NCBI GenBank assembly: GCA_037968995.1
Contig: JBBKWP010000363.1
Location: 1-64,000 of the forward strand
Direction of reading: 5' to 3'
Origin: JAEXNA01 sp037968995
Lineage (GTDB): Bacteria > Vulcanimicrobiota > Xenobia > Xenobiales > JADMJV01
Length of the DNA stretch: 64,000 nt
Positions 27,358 through 36,319 of this stretch are shown here, one piece after another. The stretch's first letter is position 1. Each line of letters begins with the position of its first letter. The position numbers and the translations under genes were made by a program. The notes beneath the pieces were generated by a model. It was given only the letters and a program-made list of their open reading frames with translations. It was not told where the DNA came from and searched no databases.

Positions 27358-27384
27358 TCGGTTCCTGCGGTGCTCCGCAGCCGA
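27358..27384. terminator. Bidirectional stem-loop between convergent genes
   Basis: TCGG (27358-27361) pairs with CCGA (27381-27384), and after a three-base bulge CTGCGG (27365-27370) pairs with CCGCAG (27375-27380) around loop TGCT. It lies in the 59-base gap between the stops of the NHL and Clp-like genes, with AAAA flanks but no long T-run. Confidence 0.55.
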
Positions 27385-27396
27385 GCTCAAAAGCGC

Positions 27397-28842
27397 TTAG
27401 GTGTTGCTACTCTTTACCGTGTTGTCTTTTTCTAAGCGAAAGCCGTCGACGGTCGAAACCAGGAGATAGCTTTCCCCGGATTTGACCCGGCTCTTGAGCA
27501 TTTCGGTTGCGATCATATTCTCCACAGATCGCACAAAGCTTCTGCGTAAAGAATCCGCGGTGGAGTGGTTCTCCGCCATGAGTGAGGCGGCGATCTCGGG
27601 GGCTATTCGCAACCGGATAGACCGCCGCTGCCAAAGTTTTTCTTCGAGTTCTCGCGACCAACGAGTCACAAGTTGGCGATACTCTGGTTCATCCAAGGGG
27701 GCGAAGAGAACGATTTCATCGACTTTTTCGGTCAGTTCACTGCCTAAACCGCGTTCTAGGTCCGGAAGCAGTTCCTGTTCCATTCTCTCGAGGTCCATTC
27801 CGGCGCGGGCCGACAGCCTAAACCCCAAAGGTTGGTTGCGTTCCAAGAAATCCGCATCGATGTTTGAAGAAAGTACGATCACATGATCCCGAAATGATAC
27901 GCGGTGCCCGTGTCCGTCGGTGGCGAAACCACGGCCCAAGATGTGAGTGATTCTCGCGATCGCACGTGGATGAGCTCTCTCGATGTTCTCTAGCAAGAAA
28001 ATCGAATACGGATACTCCAGAGCGAGTCCCGTTAACAGACCGAACGGTTCCTCGCTCGACCCGGTAAGGCGATCCGCCTCCTCCTCACCGCTGAACTCTT
28101 CCATGTCGATACGCAGCAGTCGCTCCTCGTCACCGTAGAGGAGTGCGGCCAACAGGCGTGCCAGCGTGGCCTTTCCAGCACCCCGTGGCCCGATGAACAG
28201 GAAGGCTGCCAGAGGTCGACGAGATTCGGCAAGTCCCGCCCACGCTCGCGTCAGAGTGGAGACCACCCTGTCGACTGCCGATCCCTGCCCTACCATCTGG
28301 TCGTTGAGCACGTCGCGCGCGCTCTGCATCCGTTCTTTCCATCGACGCATCTCGGCCTGTAGTGAGCGTTGGCCCTCCCCTTTTCGAAAAAAAGTTCTTG
28401 GGCGGCGACTGGTACGTTCGGTGATTCGCTCCTCCACAGCGGCGGCCCAACTGGTAAGATCGATGTCGAGATGGGTGAGAAGTTGGCACGCATCGGACTC
28501 GCGGTCCTTGAGAAGCGACCAGAGAAGAGTGAGACTATCGGCTTCGGTGCCCTCGAGTCGCGCACTTTCTTCGGCAAGACGTACAATGCCGAGGGTTCTC
28601 AGGGTGGGTGGCGGGTTCTCTCGCGCGTAGGCGTTGTCACCCTTTCCCACTTGGCCGACGACTTCTTGACGCAGTCGCGAGAGCGAGAATTTTCGCTCTC
28701 GAAGAAACTTCGCGGCCGATCCCTCTCGATATCCGAGCAAGCCCAACAAAAGGTGCTCTGGCCCCACGAAGCTATGTCCAAGGAGGCGGCACTCTTCTCG
28801 GGCCCGCTCCAGTGTAGCCTCGAATCCTGGTGTCCGCCTCAC
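27397..28842 (-). CDS. Clp N-domain / AAA+ protein with degenerate ATPase motifs
   Basis: 481 residues. An N-terminal Clp repeat domain (about 1-150; HSFVGPEHLLLGLL) is fused to one D2-type ClpB/ClpC AAA+ module (about 185-475). Homology to ClpB D2 is clear, but the catalytic motifs are altered: Walker A GPRGAGKAT has Ala where the GKT/S residue should be, Walker B LLDEIEKAH is LLENIERAH, the Arg-finger NRIDE is EKVDE, and the sensor-2 GAR motif is absent (STADSLRR). Sensor-1 Asn remains. A second AAA module is missing. GTG 28842 is chosen because it overlaps the previous stop as GTGA and gives the normal Clp N-terminus. It is probably a non-hydrolysing partner or scaffold. Confidence 0.82.
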   Translation of the reverse strand: MRRTPGFEATLERAREECRLLGHSFVGPEHLLLGLLGYREGSAAKFLRERKFSLSRLRQEVVGQVGKGDNAYARENPPPTLRTLGIVRLAEESARLEGTEADSLTLLWSLLKDRESDACQLLTHLDIDLTSWAAAVEERITERTSRRPRTFFRKGEGQRSLQAEMRRWKERMQSARDVLNDQMVGQGSAVDRVVSTLTRAWAGLAESRRPLAAFLFIGPRGAGKATLARLLAALLYGDEERLLRIDMEEFSGEEEADRLTGSSEEPFGLLTGLALEYPYSIFLLENIERAHPRAIARITHILGRGFATDGHGHRVSFRDHVIVLSSNIDADFLERNQPLGFRLSARAGMDLERMEQELLPDLERGLGSELTEKVDEIVLFAPLDEPEYRQLVTRWSRELEEKLWQRRSIRLRIAPEIAASLMAENHSTADSLRRSFVRSVENMIATEMLKSRVKSGESYLLVSTVDGFRLEKDNTVKSSNT

Positions 28843-30785
28843 GCCGGCAAGGTCTCCAAGTTGTAGTCTCCGTTCCATGCTAGAAGATCTTGCGCGCAAC
28901 ACACCACAGTGAACGGCTGTTCGTACCACAACCATGATGGACAGCGTAAAAGTCGAAATCCACCGGGTTGCGCGACGATGAGGTGGTCCCACTCTATCTC
29001 GAACTGGTGCATAGCCATCAGACCGTCTTCTAAATTTGGAATGCCGTCGATGCTTCCCCGCAACCCGAGACGTCCCAGAACCAGAAGGCGTCGCGCCGGA
29101 AGCTTTCGGACGGTAGAGAGCAGTGCCACCAGGAGTGCGAAGGCCACGTTACCGAGATCACTATCCAGATGGGCGTCTTTTTCTAGCTCTTTCTGGGGAG
29201 TAGAGACAAGAGTGCTCATGACTCGAAAACTCTTGGAAAGGTAAGACGAATCGAGGTTTTCGAGGACGCCTTTGGCCAGGTCGAGACTCGGCAGCAACTG
29301 GTCGCAGCCCCAACCAAAGAGTTGGTCTTTGACTCCGCGACCGAGTTCGGCTTCGAGCCGCAGAGTGTGAACGCTCCCATCGGCTGGGAAGGTGACGAAA
29401 ACCTCTACCTCCTCGGAAATGTCGCGAGTTCGATAGATTCCGTTCGGCCCCGACCGGGAGCCGTGGACGAGCTTACTCTTGAGCAGCGCCGAGAGTTGTT
29501 GAGCGCCGAACATCTTTTCTTGTGAGAAGAGCTGCTCAGCCAGTTCCCAGACTTCGCGAGTGTCGGGGAAGTTCGAGCAGAGCTGCTCGAGTTCCCTGAG
29601 GAGATTGGCAGGGCTCAGAGTTCGATTCTTCGCTCTTTGCCAGAGAGAAAGAACGGCCATGAGCGATTCTTCATTTCGGGCAGGCCCAACCTCGGAAGAT
29701 TGGGGAACTTTCGGCCGAAGAGCTTTGAGGTCTCTCTCAACGTCTCGGCCCGCCAGTGCTTGGCTCCACAGATCCTCCAGGCGTGTGCGGAACGGTATCT
29801 CACCCTTCTCGAAGACCTGTTCATAAGCTGAGGGATCACGTAAAAGAGCGGCTTCGGTACTATAGACTGAGCAGGCTGACGACCAGAGCCCTTTGGAAAG
29901 AAGACCCTCTGCCCGCAATCGATCGATCCGAGAAGGACCCGGCGGGAGGTCTGATAGCAAACTGATAAGTTCGTCATAGCGACCATTTTCCAGCATCAGT
30001 TCCGCGACTTCACTGAGCCCCTCGCTGTCGGAACGGTCGAGGTTCTCGGTGTTCTCCATTAGTGTGAGCGCGGTGTCCAGGTCTCCTTGCATTCTCGCAA
30101 GCTTGGCGACCATGATTTTGGCTTTGGTACCATTCCAATCTAAAGCAAACCGTTGCTCTTGCCAAAGACCGTCAGAATCGAGTTCCAAAACACGTTCGAA
30201 TTCGCCGCGTGACAACTCAAGCGAACCTTCTTGGTAGGTCAGAAGACCTAACAGAAACCGCAAAGACGGCGAGTCCGGATCCGCTTCGAGTGCCAACATG
30301 GTCGACTCTTTGGTCTTATCTGCGGAGTGTTCGCCTAACTGTTCAATAACGAAAGTGTAGAGAGCTAACGATTCGCGAACTTTTGAACTTGGCGCGATTT
30401 CGCTTCTTCGGATGTACTGTGGCCGGAGAAGGCGTAAATCCGTCCATCGATTGAGGACGACCAGTAGAGTGCCCACCCGGTCGAGGGGACTCATGGAGAC
30501 GGGCTCGGCGTCGAGCCACTGGAAATACGCTTCTAAAGCCTCTTCGAGTCGACCCTCCATTTCTCGAACCAAGCCAAGCCACTCCCAATAGAGGGCACGA
30601 AGGTCGGAGCGCGGGTCGAGTTCGATGGCCCGCTGATAACTCGCAGCAGCTTCGTCGACGCGATTGATTCTCAGAAAAGCTTCTCCAAGGGTCAGGCAAA
30701 GCTCAGACTCCTTGGGGGCTGCCCGAGAGCCCTCTTGAAGTTCTTCGAGCCGAACGCTTGAGGTGACGAGGTCGTCTTTACTCAT
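28839..30785 (-). CDS. TPR protein with C-terminal Lon-protease-like domain lacking catalytic dyad
   Basis: 648 residues. TPR-type helical repeats (about 20-440; LCLTLGEAFLRINRVDEAAASYQRAIELDP is split across the first unit) are followed by a domain (about 450-620) whose pattern matches the Lon proteolytic fold: DLGNVAFALLVALLST for GPSAGIAMxTALVS, LLVLGRLGLRGSIDGI for VAMTGEITLRGxVLPI, then NLEDGLMAMHQFEIEWDHLI for the GGLKEKLLAAHRxGI helix. The catalytic Ser of PSAG is Asp (SDLG, about 543) and the catalytic Lys of GGLKEK is Glu, as expected of a pseudo-protease such as the RadA C-domain. It is translationally coupled to the degenerate Clp-like gene and divergent from dus. Confidence 0.78.
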   Translation of the reverse strand: MSKDDLVTSSVRLEELQEGSRAAPKESELCLTLGEAFLRINRVDEAAASYQRAIELDPRSDLRALYWEWLGLVREMEGRLEEALEAYFQWLDAEPVSMSPLDRVGTLLVVLNRWTDLRLLRPQYIRRSEIAPSSKVRESLALYTFVIEQLGEHSADKTKESTMLALEADPDSPSLRFLLGLLTYQEGSLELSRGEFERVLELDSDGLWQEQRFALDWNGTKAKIMVAKLARMQGDLDTALTLMENTENLDRSDSEGLSEVAELMLENGRYDELISLLSDLPPGPSRIDRLRAEGLLSKGLWSSACSVYSTEAALLRDPSAYEQVFEKGEIPFRTRLEDLWSQALAGRDVERDLKALRPKVPQSSEVGPARNEESLMAVLSLWQRAKNRTLSPANLLRELEQLCSNFPDTREVWELAEQLFSQEKMFGAQQLSALLKSKLVHGSRSGPNGIYRTRDISEEVEVFVTFPADGSVHTLRLEAELGRGVKDQLFGWGCDQLLPSLDLAKGVLENLDSSYLSKSFRVMSTLVSTPQKELEKDAHLDSDLGNVAFALLVALLSTVRKLPARRLLVLGRLGLRGSIDGIPNLEDGLMAMHQFEIEWDHLIVAQPGGFRLLRCPSWLWYEQPFTVVCCAQDLLAWNGDYNLETLPA

Positions 30786-30854
30786 GGGCCAAGACGTTCG
30801 GGCAGGCCCCGGGTGGAACCTGTCGTAGCCGGTGGGATGGAAGCCATTGGACCG

Positions 30855-31874
30855 ATGTTGCCTTTCTCCTTAGGGACCGTCGTCATCGATCCACCCCTGC
30901 TTTTGGCGCCTATGGCTGGGCACACAAACATCGGATTTCGGACTTTAGTGAGGGAACTGGGCAGTTGCGGACTGGTATGTTCCGAACTCATCTCCAGCCA
31001 CGCCTTGGAAGTGACTCCCAATGCTCGGAAAACGACAGAGCTTTTCGATTGGTCGCCACGGGAATTTCCGTTTGCTGTTCAACTTTTCGGCGCTGACCCT
31101 CAAGAGATGGGAAGGGCTGCCCAGATCGTAGTGGACAGAGGGGCCCCCATAGTGGATATCAATATGGGCTGCTGGGTGCCCAAGGTCGCCAAAAAAGGCT
31201 GTGGTGCCGCCCTGCTTGGAGATCTGCCGAGGGCCCGGGCGGTGGTCGCCGCGGTTTGTCAGGCGGTGAAGGTGCCGGTGACGGTCAAAATCCGATTGGG
31301 CCTCGAGCCGGGAAATCCCACCGCGGTTCCTTTCGCTTTGGCCGCGGCCGAGGTCGGCGCTCAAATGATCACAGTGCATGGGAGATACGCCCGCCAAGGT
31401 TTTCAAGGCGATTCGGACCACACGATCACAGCTGAGATTAGACGACAACTGCCGAGGGATGTGAAGGTGATTGCCAATGGTGACATCATAGACCTAGCGT
31501 CCGCTCGAGCCGTCTTGGAGCAGACCCGTTGCGATGGTCTCATGCTGGGTCGAGCGGCGCTCCGTCGCCCTTGGGTCTTTCGAGAGTTGGCCGCCGAATT
31601 GTGTTCTGGGTCCGAGAAGCCGGGAAATTTTCTGCCGTGGGAGATCGCGCAACGCCACCTGATTTTGGCACAGGAGTTGATCAAAAAGCCTGAGGCTGTT
31701 TTGGTTCGGGAGTTGAGAGGTCAGTTGTTGCCGTACCGGTTGGGCGCTCCCCTGGATACGCCGAATCAAGAACGCGGACTGGTTGAAGGAAAACTTCGCC
31801 AGGCCCTTGTGGAGGCAAAGACCTTTCAAGATCTTGCAACAGTCTTGAACCTGACTCGTGATTATCTTGAGTGA
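30855..31874 (+). CDS. dus: tRNA-dihydrouridine synthase
   Basis: About 339 residues, flavin-dependent reduction of uridines in tRNA. Family motifs: LLLAPMAGHTNIGFR, AVQLFGADPQEM, VDINMGC with the catalytic Cys, VKIRLGLE, ITVHGRYARQGFQG, IANGDI and the FMN-phosphate block DGLMLGRAALRRPW. The usual GCPxxK reads GCWVPKV, an uncommon Trp for Pro next to the catalytic Cys. ATG 30855 gives the family start; GTG 30813 and ATG 30837 are in frame upstream. It is closest to the DusB type; which uridines it modifies is not known. Confidence 0.92.
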   Translation: MLPFSLGTVVIDPPLLLAPMAGHTNIGFRTLVRELGSCGLVCSELISSHALEVTPNARKTTELFDWSPREFPFAVQLFGADPQEMGRAAQIVVDRGAPIVDINMGCWVPKVAKKGCGAALLGDLPRARAVVAAVCQAVKVPVTVKIRLGLEPGNPTAVPFALAAAEVGAQMITVHGRYARQGFQGDSDHTITAEIRRQLPRDVKVIANGDIIDLASARAVLEQTRCDGLMLGRAALRRPWVFRELAAELCSGSEKPGNFLPWEIAQRHLILAQELIKKPEAVLVRELRGQLLPYRLGAPLDTPNQERGLVEGKLRQALVEAKTFQDLATVLNLTRDYLE

Positions 31875-32033
31875 CGCAATGCCGACGACTTGGGCGATGG
31901 ATCTTCTATCGAAGAATTGTTCGGACTAAGCAGTAGTGTGAAACACCGACCGAGAACTACTGAGGGTCCGATTGCCAAGTTTAGTAAGTTGGGATGCGGG
32001 GACGAGACTAGAGTCTGAAAAGGGGACCAAACC

Positions 32034-33692
32034 TTGAACGAACCGAACGCCGAAGCCGCCGAGTCAGGGGTCCGGTTCATCGCCCCGAGCAAACGACTCT
32101 GGGTCTTGCCGATCCTACGCGCACTAGAGCAGATGGATGGGTCAGGTCGACCTAAAGTCGTCGCGGAAAAGGTGATGGATCTTTTCTCTCAGGGGCTCAA
32201 CGAAAAGCAGTTGATACAGTTGCGCGACCACGCCGGACTGGGATGGACTCGACTTGAGATGGTCAAATGTGGTCTGCTCGGTGGTGAGCGCGCCCTTTGG
32301 TCACTGACACCTCTGTCTCGCGTATACCTCCGAGCTCACAGGAATGACGTCTTGGACCCTCCTCGGCATTTTTTGTCGAATTCTAGTGATGCGGTGGAGG
32401 TCACAACCGAAATCGTGTCGGTAACCGAGACTCGAGCCTACGAAATCCCCATACTTTCCGTGGTTCGTAAGGGACGAATGATGCGACACGAAATTCTGGC
32501 TCGGGTCTACCACCATCTTAAAGACCGTCTGCTTCCTGGAGACACCAGAACGGTTCCTGACAAAAAGGTCATGGTCGCGCTCGAGCGGGCCGGTTCGGCC
32601 CTTTCCGGTATGTGGCGTGACGGTCGGGTGAGAAATCCGGTCCGCGGCTATTGGGAGATCACTGATCGAGGTCGGGAGTCTCTAGAGTTAGGAGAAGCGT
32701 TCTTCAGCTTAGCTCAGTATCAAGGAGCCACTCGAGCAATGGTGCTCATCTCGTCGGGTCATTCTGGAAAGTCAACGTTCACTCCAAATCTACAGACCCT
32801 CAAAACGATTTTGGGAACAACGCTTTTCGGTGAGTTGCAAGAGTGTTTACAGTTCAATAGAGGGCCATCGCCGGTCAACCCATTGGGACTGTCTCGGAAT
32901 CTCATCTTCTACGGTCCTCCCGGTACCGGGAAAACCCGCTTAGCGAAGTTAGTGGCTCAGTCTTTGGCCGAGGACGAGCATCCGGGACCCGAGAGTCGGT
33001 GGCGGATCCTTTCTTTTCATCCCGGCTACGCCTACGGGGACTTTATCCAGAATCTAGAACCGAGCCAGGAGTCTCAATCATTGACCTATCGGATCTCGAC
33101 GGGCTCCTTTTTGGAATTTTGTGCTCAAGCCGATGCTGAACCAGACCGATTCTTCGTGATGGTTATCGACGAACTCCATCGCGGTGAGGCATCCCGAATC
33201 TTTGGGGAACTGGCCTATGCCATGGAGTATCGTGGCGAAGAGGTCGAACTGGCCAGAGGGGGCATCTTAAGAGTCCCCACCAATCTCGTAATCCTGGCAA
33301 CCGTGAGCAGCGCCGACGCCCACGCTTTTCCTCTCGATTCGGCGCTAAGGCGCCGGTTTTCTTTTTTGCGAATCCCACCAGACCCTGAAATTATCTCCGA
33401 ACTGTTGGTTGGGAACGCGGAGTTGATGGCTGGAACACTCGAACTGTTCAACGAGTGGGTTGAACAGACGCTCGACGAGGATCATACCATAGGTCACAGC
33501 TATTTCCTGAATCCGAGCCTCCACCCTTTCACTGCCATCACTATGGAGCGGGCTTGGCGCACGGAGATCCTGCCGTTGATGGAGCATTATTTCCTCAGGA
33601 ATCGTGAGCTCATTGCGGAGTCTCGGATCGCCTGGAAACGGGCTATCAAATCCGCGGCGAAAAAACTTCATACTGCTCAAGCGGGGGCTTAG
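32034..33692 (+). CDS. McrB-like AAA+ NTPase with two Mrr_N-type winged helices, orphan
   Basis: 552 residues. Two N-terminal winged-helix domains of the Mrr_N type (about 20-100 and 135-220; each ends in the W-x-(L/I)-T-x-x-(S/G)-R pattern) precede a McrB-family AAA+ module: Walker A GPPGTGKT (294-301), Walker B VMVIDELHRGEASRIFGEL, and ALRRRFSF with the Arg finger. The McrB MNxxD guanine-recognition motif is VSSAD here. No McrC nuclease gene lies next to it: the next gene is on the other strand. TTG start has AAGGGG about 9 bases upstream. Likely a DNA-modification-sensing or defence protein, or a housekeeping AAA+; function unproven. Confidence 0.85.
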   Translation: MNEPNAEAAESGVRFIAPSKRLWVLPILRALEQMDGSGRPKVVAEKVMDLFSQGLNEKQLIQLRDHAGLGWTRLEMVKCGLLGGERALWSLTPLSRVYLRAHRNDVLDPPRHFLSNSSDAVEVTTEIVSVTETRAYEIPILSVVRKGRMMRHEILARVYHHLKDRLLPGDTRTVPDKKVMVALERAGSALSGMWRDGRVRNPVRGYWEITDRGRESLELGEAFFSLAQYQGATRAMVLISSGHSGKSTFTPNLQTLKTILGTTLFGELQECLQFNRGPSPVNPLGLSRNLIFYGPPGTGKTRLAKLVAQSLAEDEHPGPESRWRILSFHPGYAYGDFIQNLEPSQESQSLTYRISTGSFLEFCAQADAEPDRFFVMVIDELHRGEASRIFGELAYAMEYRGEEVELARGGILRVPTNLVILATVSSADAHAFPLDSALRRRFSFLRIPPDPEIISELLVGNAELMAGTLELFNEWVEQTLDEDHTIGHSYFLNPSLHPFTAITMERAWRTEILPLMEHYFLRNRELIAESRIAWKRAIKSAAKKLHTAQAGA

Positions 33693-34201
33693 CCGATGAG
33701 GTCGTGTCTTCGATACGACCAGACCGGACCGTTGATTACGAGTTCGCCGAAGCCGGGCGTCTCGCCACCTCGAGGCGAGGTGACACTGCCGGGGTTGATG
33801 ATCGCACAAAGCCCGTGTGGGGTCGCGATCTCCTCAAAGCGCTGTTTGTGAGTGTGGCCGTGGATGATCACCTGAGTGAAATCGGGAAAACGTTCAACGA
33901 CCGCGAAGGCGTGATCCAAGGGGAGGTCCCAGCCGTGAATCATGCCGACCGATACATTTTCTAAGGTGCGATGCACCGTGTGTGGCAGAGTTCGTCCAAA
34001 GAATGTGTCGCAGTTGCCTTTGACGCAGAGTACCGGAGCAATCTCTTCTAAAGCGACCAGAACAGATTCGTCGACTACGTCTCCGGCGTGCCAAATCTGG
34101 TGATATCCCTTTTGGAGAGCTTGCATTAAAGCCCGCGCGGAAGGCAGGGTCGGAGCCCAAGAATCCCAGTGGGTGTCGGATAGGATTGCGATCTTTTGCA
34201 T
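33689..34201 (-). CDS. YfcE/MJ0936-family metallophosphoesterase
   Basis: 170 residues, calcineurin-like phosphodiesterase. All metal-binding motifs are present in order: ILSDTHW, HAGDVVD, VKGNCD, GMIHGWD, IIHGHTHKQR. It ends INPGSVTSPRGG, typical of this small YfcE group. Members hydrolyse phosphodiesters such as bis-pNPP in vitro, and the physiological substrate is unclear. Its 3' end overlaps the end of the McrB-like gene by four bases, tail to tail. Confidence 0.93.
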   Translation of the reverse strand: MQKIAILSDTHWDSWAPTLPSARALMQALQKGYHQIWHAGDVVDESVLVALEEIAPVLCVKGNCDTFFGRTLPHTVHRTLENVSVGMIHGWDLPLDHAFAVVERFPDFTQVIIHGHTHKQRFEEIATPHGLCAIINPGSVTSPRGGETPGFGELVINGPVWSYRRHDLIG

Positions 34202-34231
34202 TTCAAAGTTTGCCGCGTGAACTCCGAGGCC

Positions 34232-34585
34232 TTAAAGGATCTCCAAGACGAGATCGAACTCCCTTGCGCTCTCAGACTTGAGCGCCGACCACCAGTCGGC
34301 CCATTCGGCGGGGATTCTGGCTTGACCAGTCTCCTCCGCCTTCACGACTTCAATTCCGTGGCCCTGAACCGCCTCTAGTATCATTTGGGCGGCTTCCGCC
34401 ATGTAGCAGCCATCCGAGAGAGCCGCGCTCGCGACTGTGAGGCGCAGACGTCCCTCTTTCCAGCGCGGATAAAAAATCGGTCGACTAGCGACCGAACGGA
34501 ACGAGAGAATCAAACGGGCTGCCTCTTCTAAGGCGTCGCGCCGTAGGGGGGCGGTGCATCGAACCTCCACGCTGGTTATCTTCAA
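34232..34585 (-). CDS. Small conserved-looking protein of unknown function
   Basis: 117 residues, not recognised. It opens LKITSVEVRCTAPLRRDALEE and ends REFDLVLEIL, an alpha/beta pattern without membrane or signal segments. The start is TTG 34585, which overlaps the stop of the DsrE-like gene as TTGA with AGGGTGG upstream, so translation is coupled. The longer open frame beginning at 34747 runs inside the DsrE-like gene and is not credible. Operon position after ispG and a DsrE-like gene hints at sulfur or Fe-S handling, which is inference only. Confidence 0.72.
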   Translation of the reverse strand: MKITSVEVRCTAPLRRDALEEAARLILSFRSVASRPIFYPRWKEGRLRLTVASAALSDGCYMAEAAQMILEAVQGHGIEVVKAEETGQARIPAEWADWWSALKSESAREFDLVLEIL

Positions 34586-34944
34586 GGAGTAACCACCCTG
34601 TCGCTGGTCAAACAGAGTTCGGCAAATCGTTCGAGATTGGTCAGTTGCACACCGGGCAGGAAAGTCTCGTGGTTTGAGACGCCTCGAAGGGCCGCACAAC
34701 GTTGGCTGACGTAGACCGCGACACCTCGTGCCTTCAGTGCCTTCCAACCGCCATCAACAGGTACGGTGCATCCAGCATCATCGAGACGTTGACCGTTGAT
34801 AGCTTGATAGACCCCGTCTCCTCTGAGAAAAACCCAAGTCGATGTTGTCTCAGGAGAATTTACAACATCGAGGCACTGTTCGAAGAAAACTTCGAATCCG
34901 TCGCGATCTTGGGGAGAGTTTTGCAGGAGAAATCCAACGACCAT
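34582..34944 (-). CDS. DsrE/DsrF/TusD-like sulfur-relay family protein
   Basis: 120 residues from ATG 34944, which is 13 bases after the ispG stop. The pattern of a DsrE fold is visible: VVGFLLQNSPQDRDGFEVFF, WVFLRGDGVYQAIN, WKALKARGVAVYVSQRC followed by RG, and the C-terminal helix ending LTSDRVV. Related proteins carry persulfide on a conserved Cys (here in SQRCAALRG, slightly displaced). The frame is open to 35034 inside ispG, but that extension is shadow. Role unknown; a sulfur-transfer helper is a reasonable guess. Confidence 0.7.
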   Translation of the reverse strand: MVVGFLLQNSPQDRDGFEVFFEQCLDVVNSPETTSTWVFLRGDGVYQAINGQRLDDAGCTVPVDGGWKALKARGVAVYVSQRCAALRGVSNHETFLPGVQLTNLERFAELCLTSDRVVTP

Positions 34945-34957
34945 TAGGGGATCCGCT

Positions 34958-36199
34958 CTAAGAAGCGACAGCTTCTTTGGGAGAGTAGTGAGATTGAACG
35001 TATTCCTCGACCATTTCCAAGAACCGACCGCCAATGGTTTTGGCGTCTCCCTTCAAAGTGGCAACTTTCTGGCCATCGGCGTAGACTGGGGCGCTGGGAT
35101 GCTCTCCGGTTCCAGGAAGCGAAAGGCCGATGTGCGCGCCTTTAGCCTCTCCCGGCCCGTTCACTACACAGCCCATAACGGCTACCTTCATGGATTCCAC
35201 ACCCTCGAACCCGGCCTCTTGCCAGGCTTTCATCCTCAACTTGAGGTGGTCTTCCACCTGGAGGGCGAGTTCCTGGAAGAGTGTACTTGTTGTTCGGCCG
35301 CAACCAGGACACGCGGTCACTCGCGGAGTGAAACTACGCAATCCCATATTCTGAAGAATCTCTCTGCAGATCTCCACTTCTTCGGTGCGCGGCGCGCCGG
35401 GTTTTGGGGTCAAGGAGACGCGAATCGTATCTCCGATCCCCTCGTGAAGGAGAATCCCCAAGGCCAGACTGGAACTGACAGTGCCTTTGATGCCCATGCC
35501 GGCCTCGGTGAGGCCTAAATGAAGGGGAAAGCGGCTCCGTTTGGCCATCTCTTTGTATACGTGAATCATCTCTGCGACTTCACTGACTTTGGTCGACAAT
35601 ATGATCCGGTCTTCGGGCATGCCATATTCTGTAGCTTGTCGGGCTGAACGAAGGGCGGATTGAACCATGGCGTCGAGAAAAACAATCTGAGCGCCTCGTG
35701 GGGAGCCAAGGGCGAGATCTTCATCGATCAATTCTTTGAGGAGGGCTTGGTCGAGTGAGCCCCCATTGACCCCAATGCGAACCGGTTTTCCAAATTCGAT
35801 GGCCGCTTCAATCATCGTCCGAAAGTTTGCGTCGTGTTGTTTTCCTACGCCAACGTTGCCGGGATTGATTCGGTACTTGTCGAGCGCTAAAGCGCACTCG
35901 GGATGGGCCACGAGTAATTTGTGGCCGTTGTAGTGAAAGTCTCCCACCAACGGTGTGTTGTAGCCGGCGGCTCTGACTCGCTTCTTGATTTCCGGAACAG
36001 CCATGGCGTTCTCATCGTCTTTGACGGTGAAACGTACCAGTTCGGACCCGGCCTCGGCGAGTTCTATCACCTGGCGGACGGTGGATTCGACATCTGCGGT
36101 GTCGGTGTTAGTCATGCTCTGGACCCGAACCGGGTTGGAGCCGCCCACACCGACCTCGCCGACCTTCACCTCGAGGGTGTTGCGCAATCTCAATGACAT
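34958..36199 (-). CDS. ispG: 4-hydroxy-3-methylbut-2-enyl diphosphate synthase (IspG)
   Basis: 413 residues. It reductively converts MEcPP to HMBPP in the MEP isoprenoid pathway, using a 4Fe-4S cluster. The TIM-barrel start VRVQSMTNTDTADVEST and the cluster motifs CPGCGR and GCVVNGPGEAK (three Cys plus Glu) are intact. ATG 36199 is preceded by GAGGATATA; an upstream frame to 36310 has no family homology. Divergent from hppD across 120 bases, and followed closely by the DsrE-like gene. Confidence 0.96.
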   Translation of the reverse strand: MSLRLRNTLEVKVGEVGVGGSNPVRVQSMTNTDTADVESTVRQVIELAEAGSELVRFTVKDDENAMAVPEIKKRVRAAGYNTPLVGDFHYNGHKLLVAHPECALALDKYRINPGNVGVGKQHDANFRTMIEAAIEFGKPVRIGVNGGSLDQALLKELIDEDLALGSPRGAQIVFLDAMVQSALRSARQATEYGMPEDRIILSTKVSEVAEMIHVYKEMAKRSRFPLHLGLTEAGMGIKGTVSSSLALGILLHEGIGDTIRVSLTPKPGAPRTEEVEICREILQNMGLRSFTPRVTACPGCGRTTSTLFQELALQVEDHLKLRMKAWQEAGFEGVESMKVAVMGCVVNGPGEAKGAHIGLSLPGTGEHPSAPVYADGQKVATLKGDAKTIGGRFLEMVEEYVQSHYSPKEAVAS

Positions 36200-36319
36200 T
36201 ATATCCTCATTCCCCACTCGCTCTCTTCTAAACTCTTCTCCTTCCCCATCTGTTGAGGGGCAGGATATGGATCGCGAGCCAACAAAAGCCAACATATTCT
36301 TAGGACTCAAGAGGTATTA

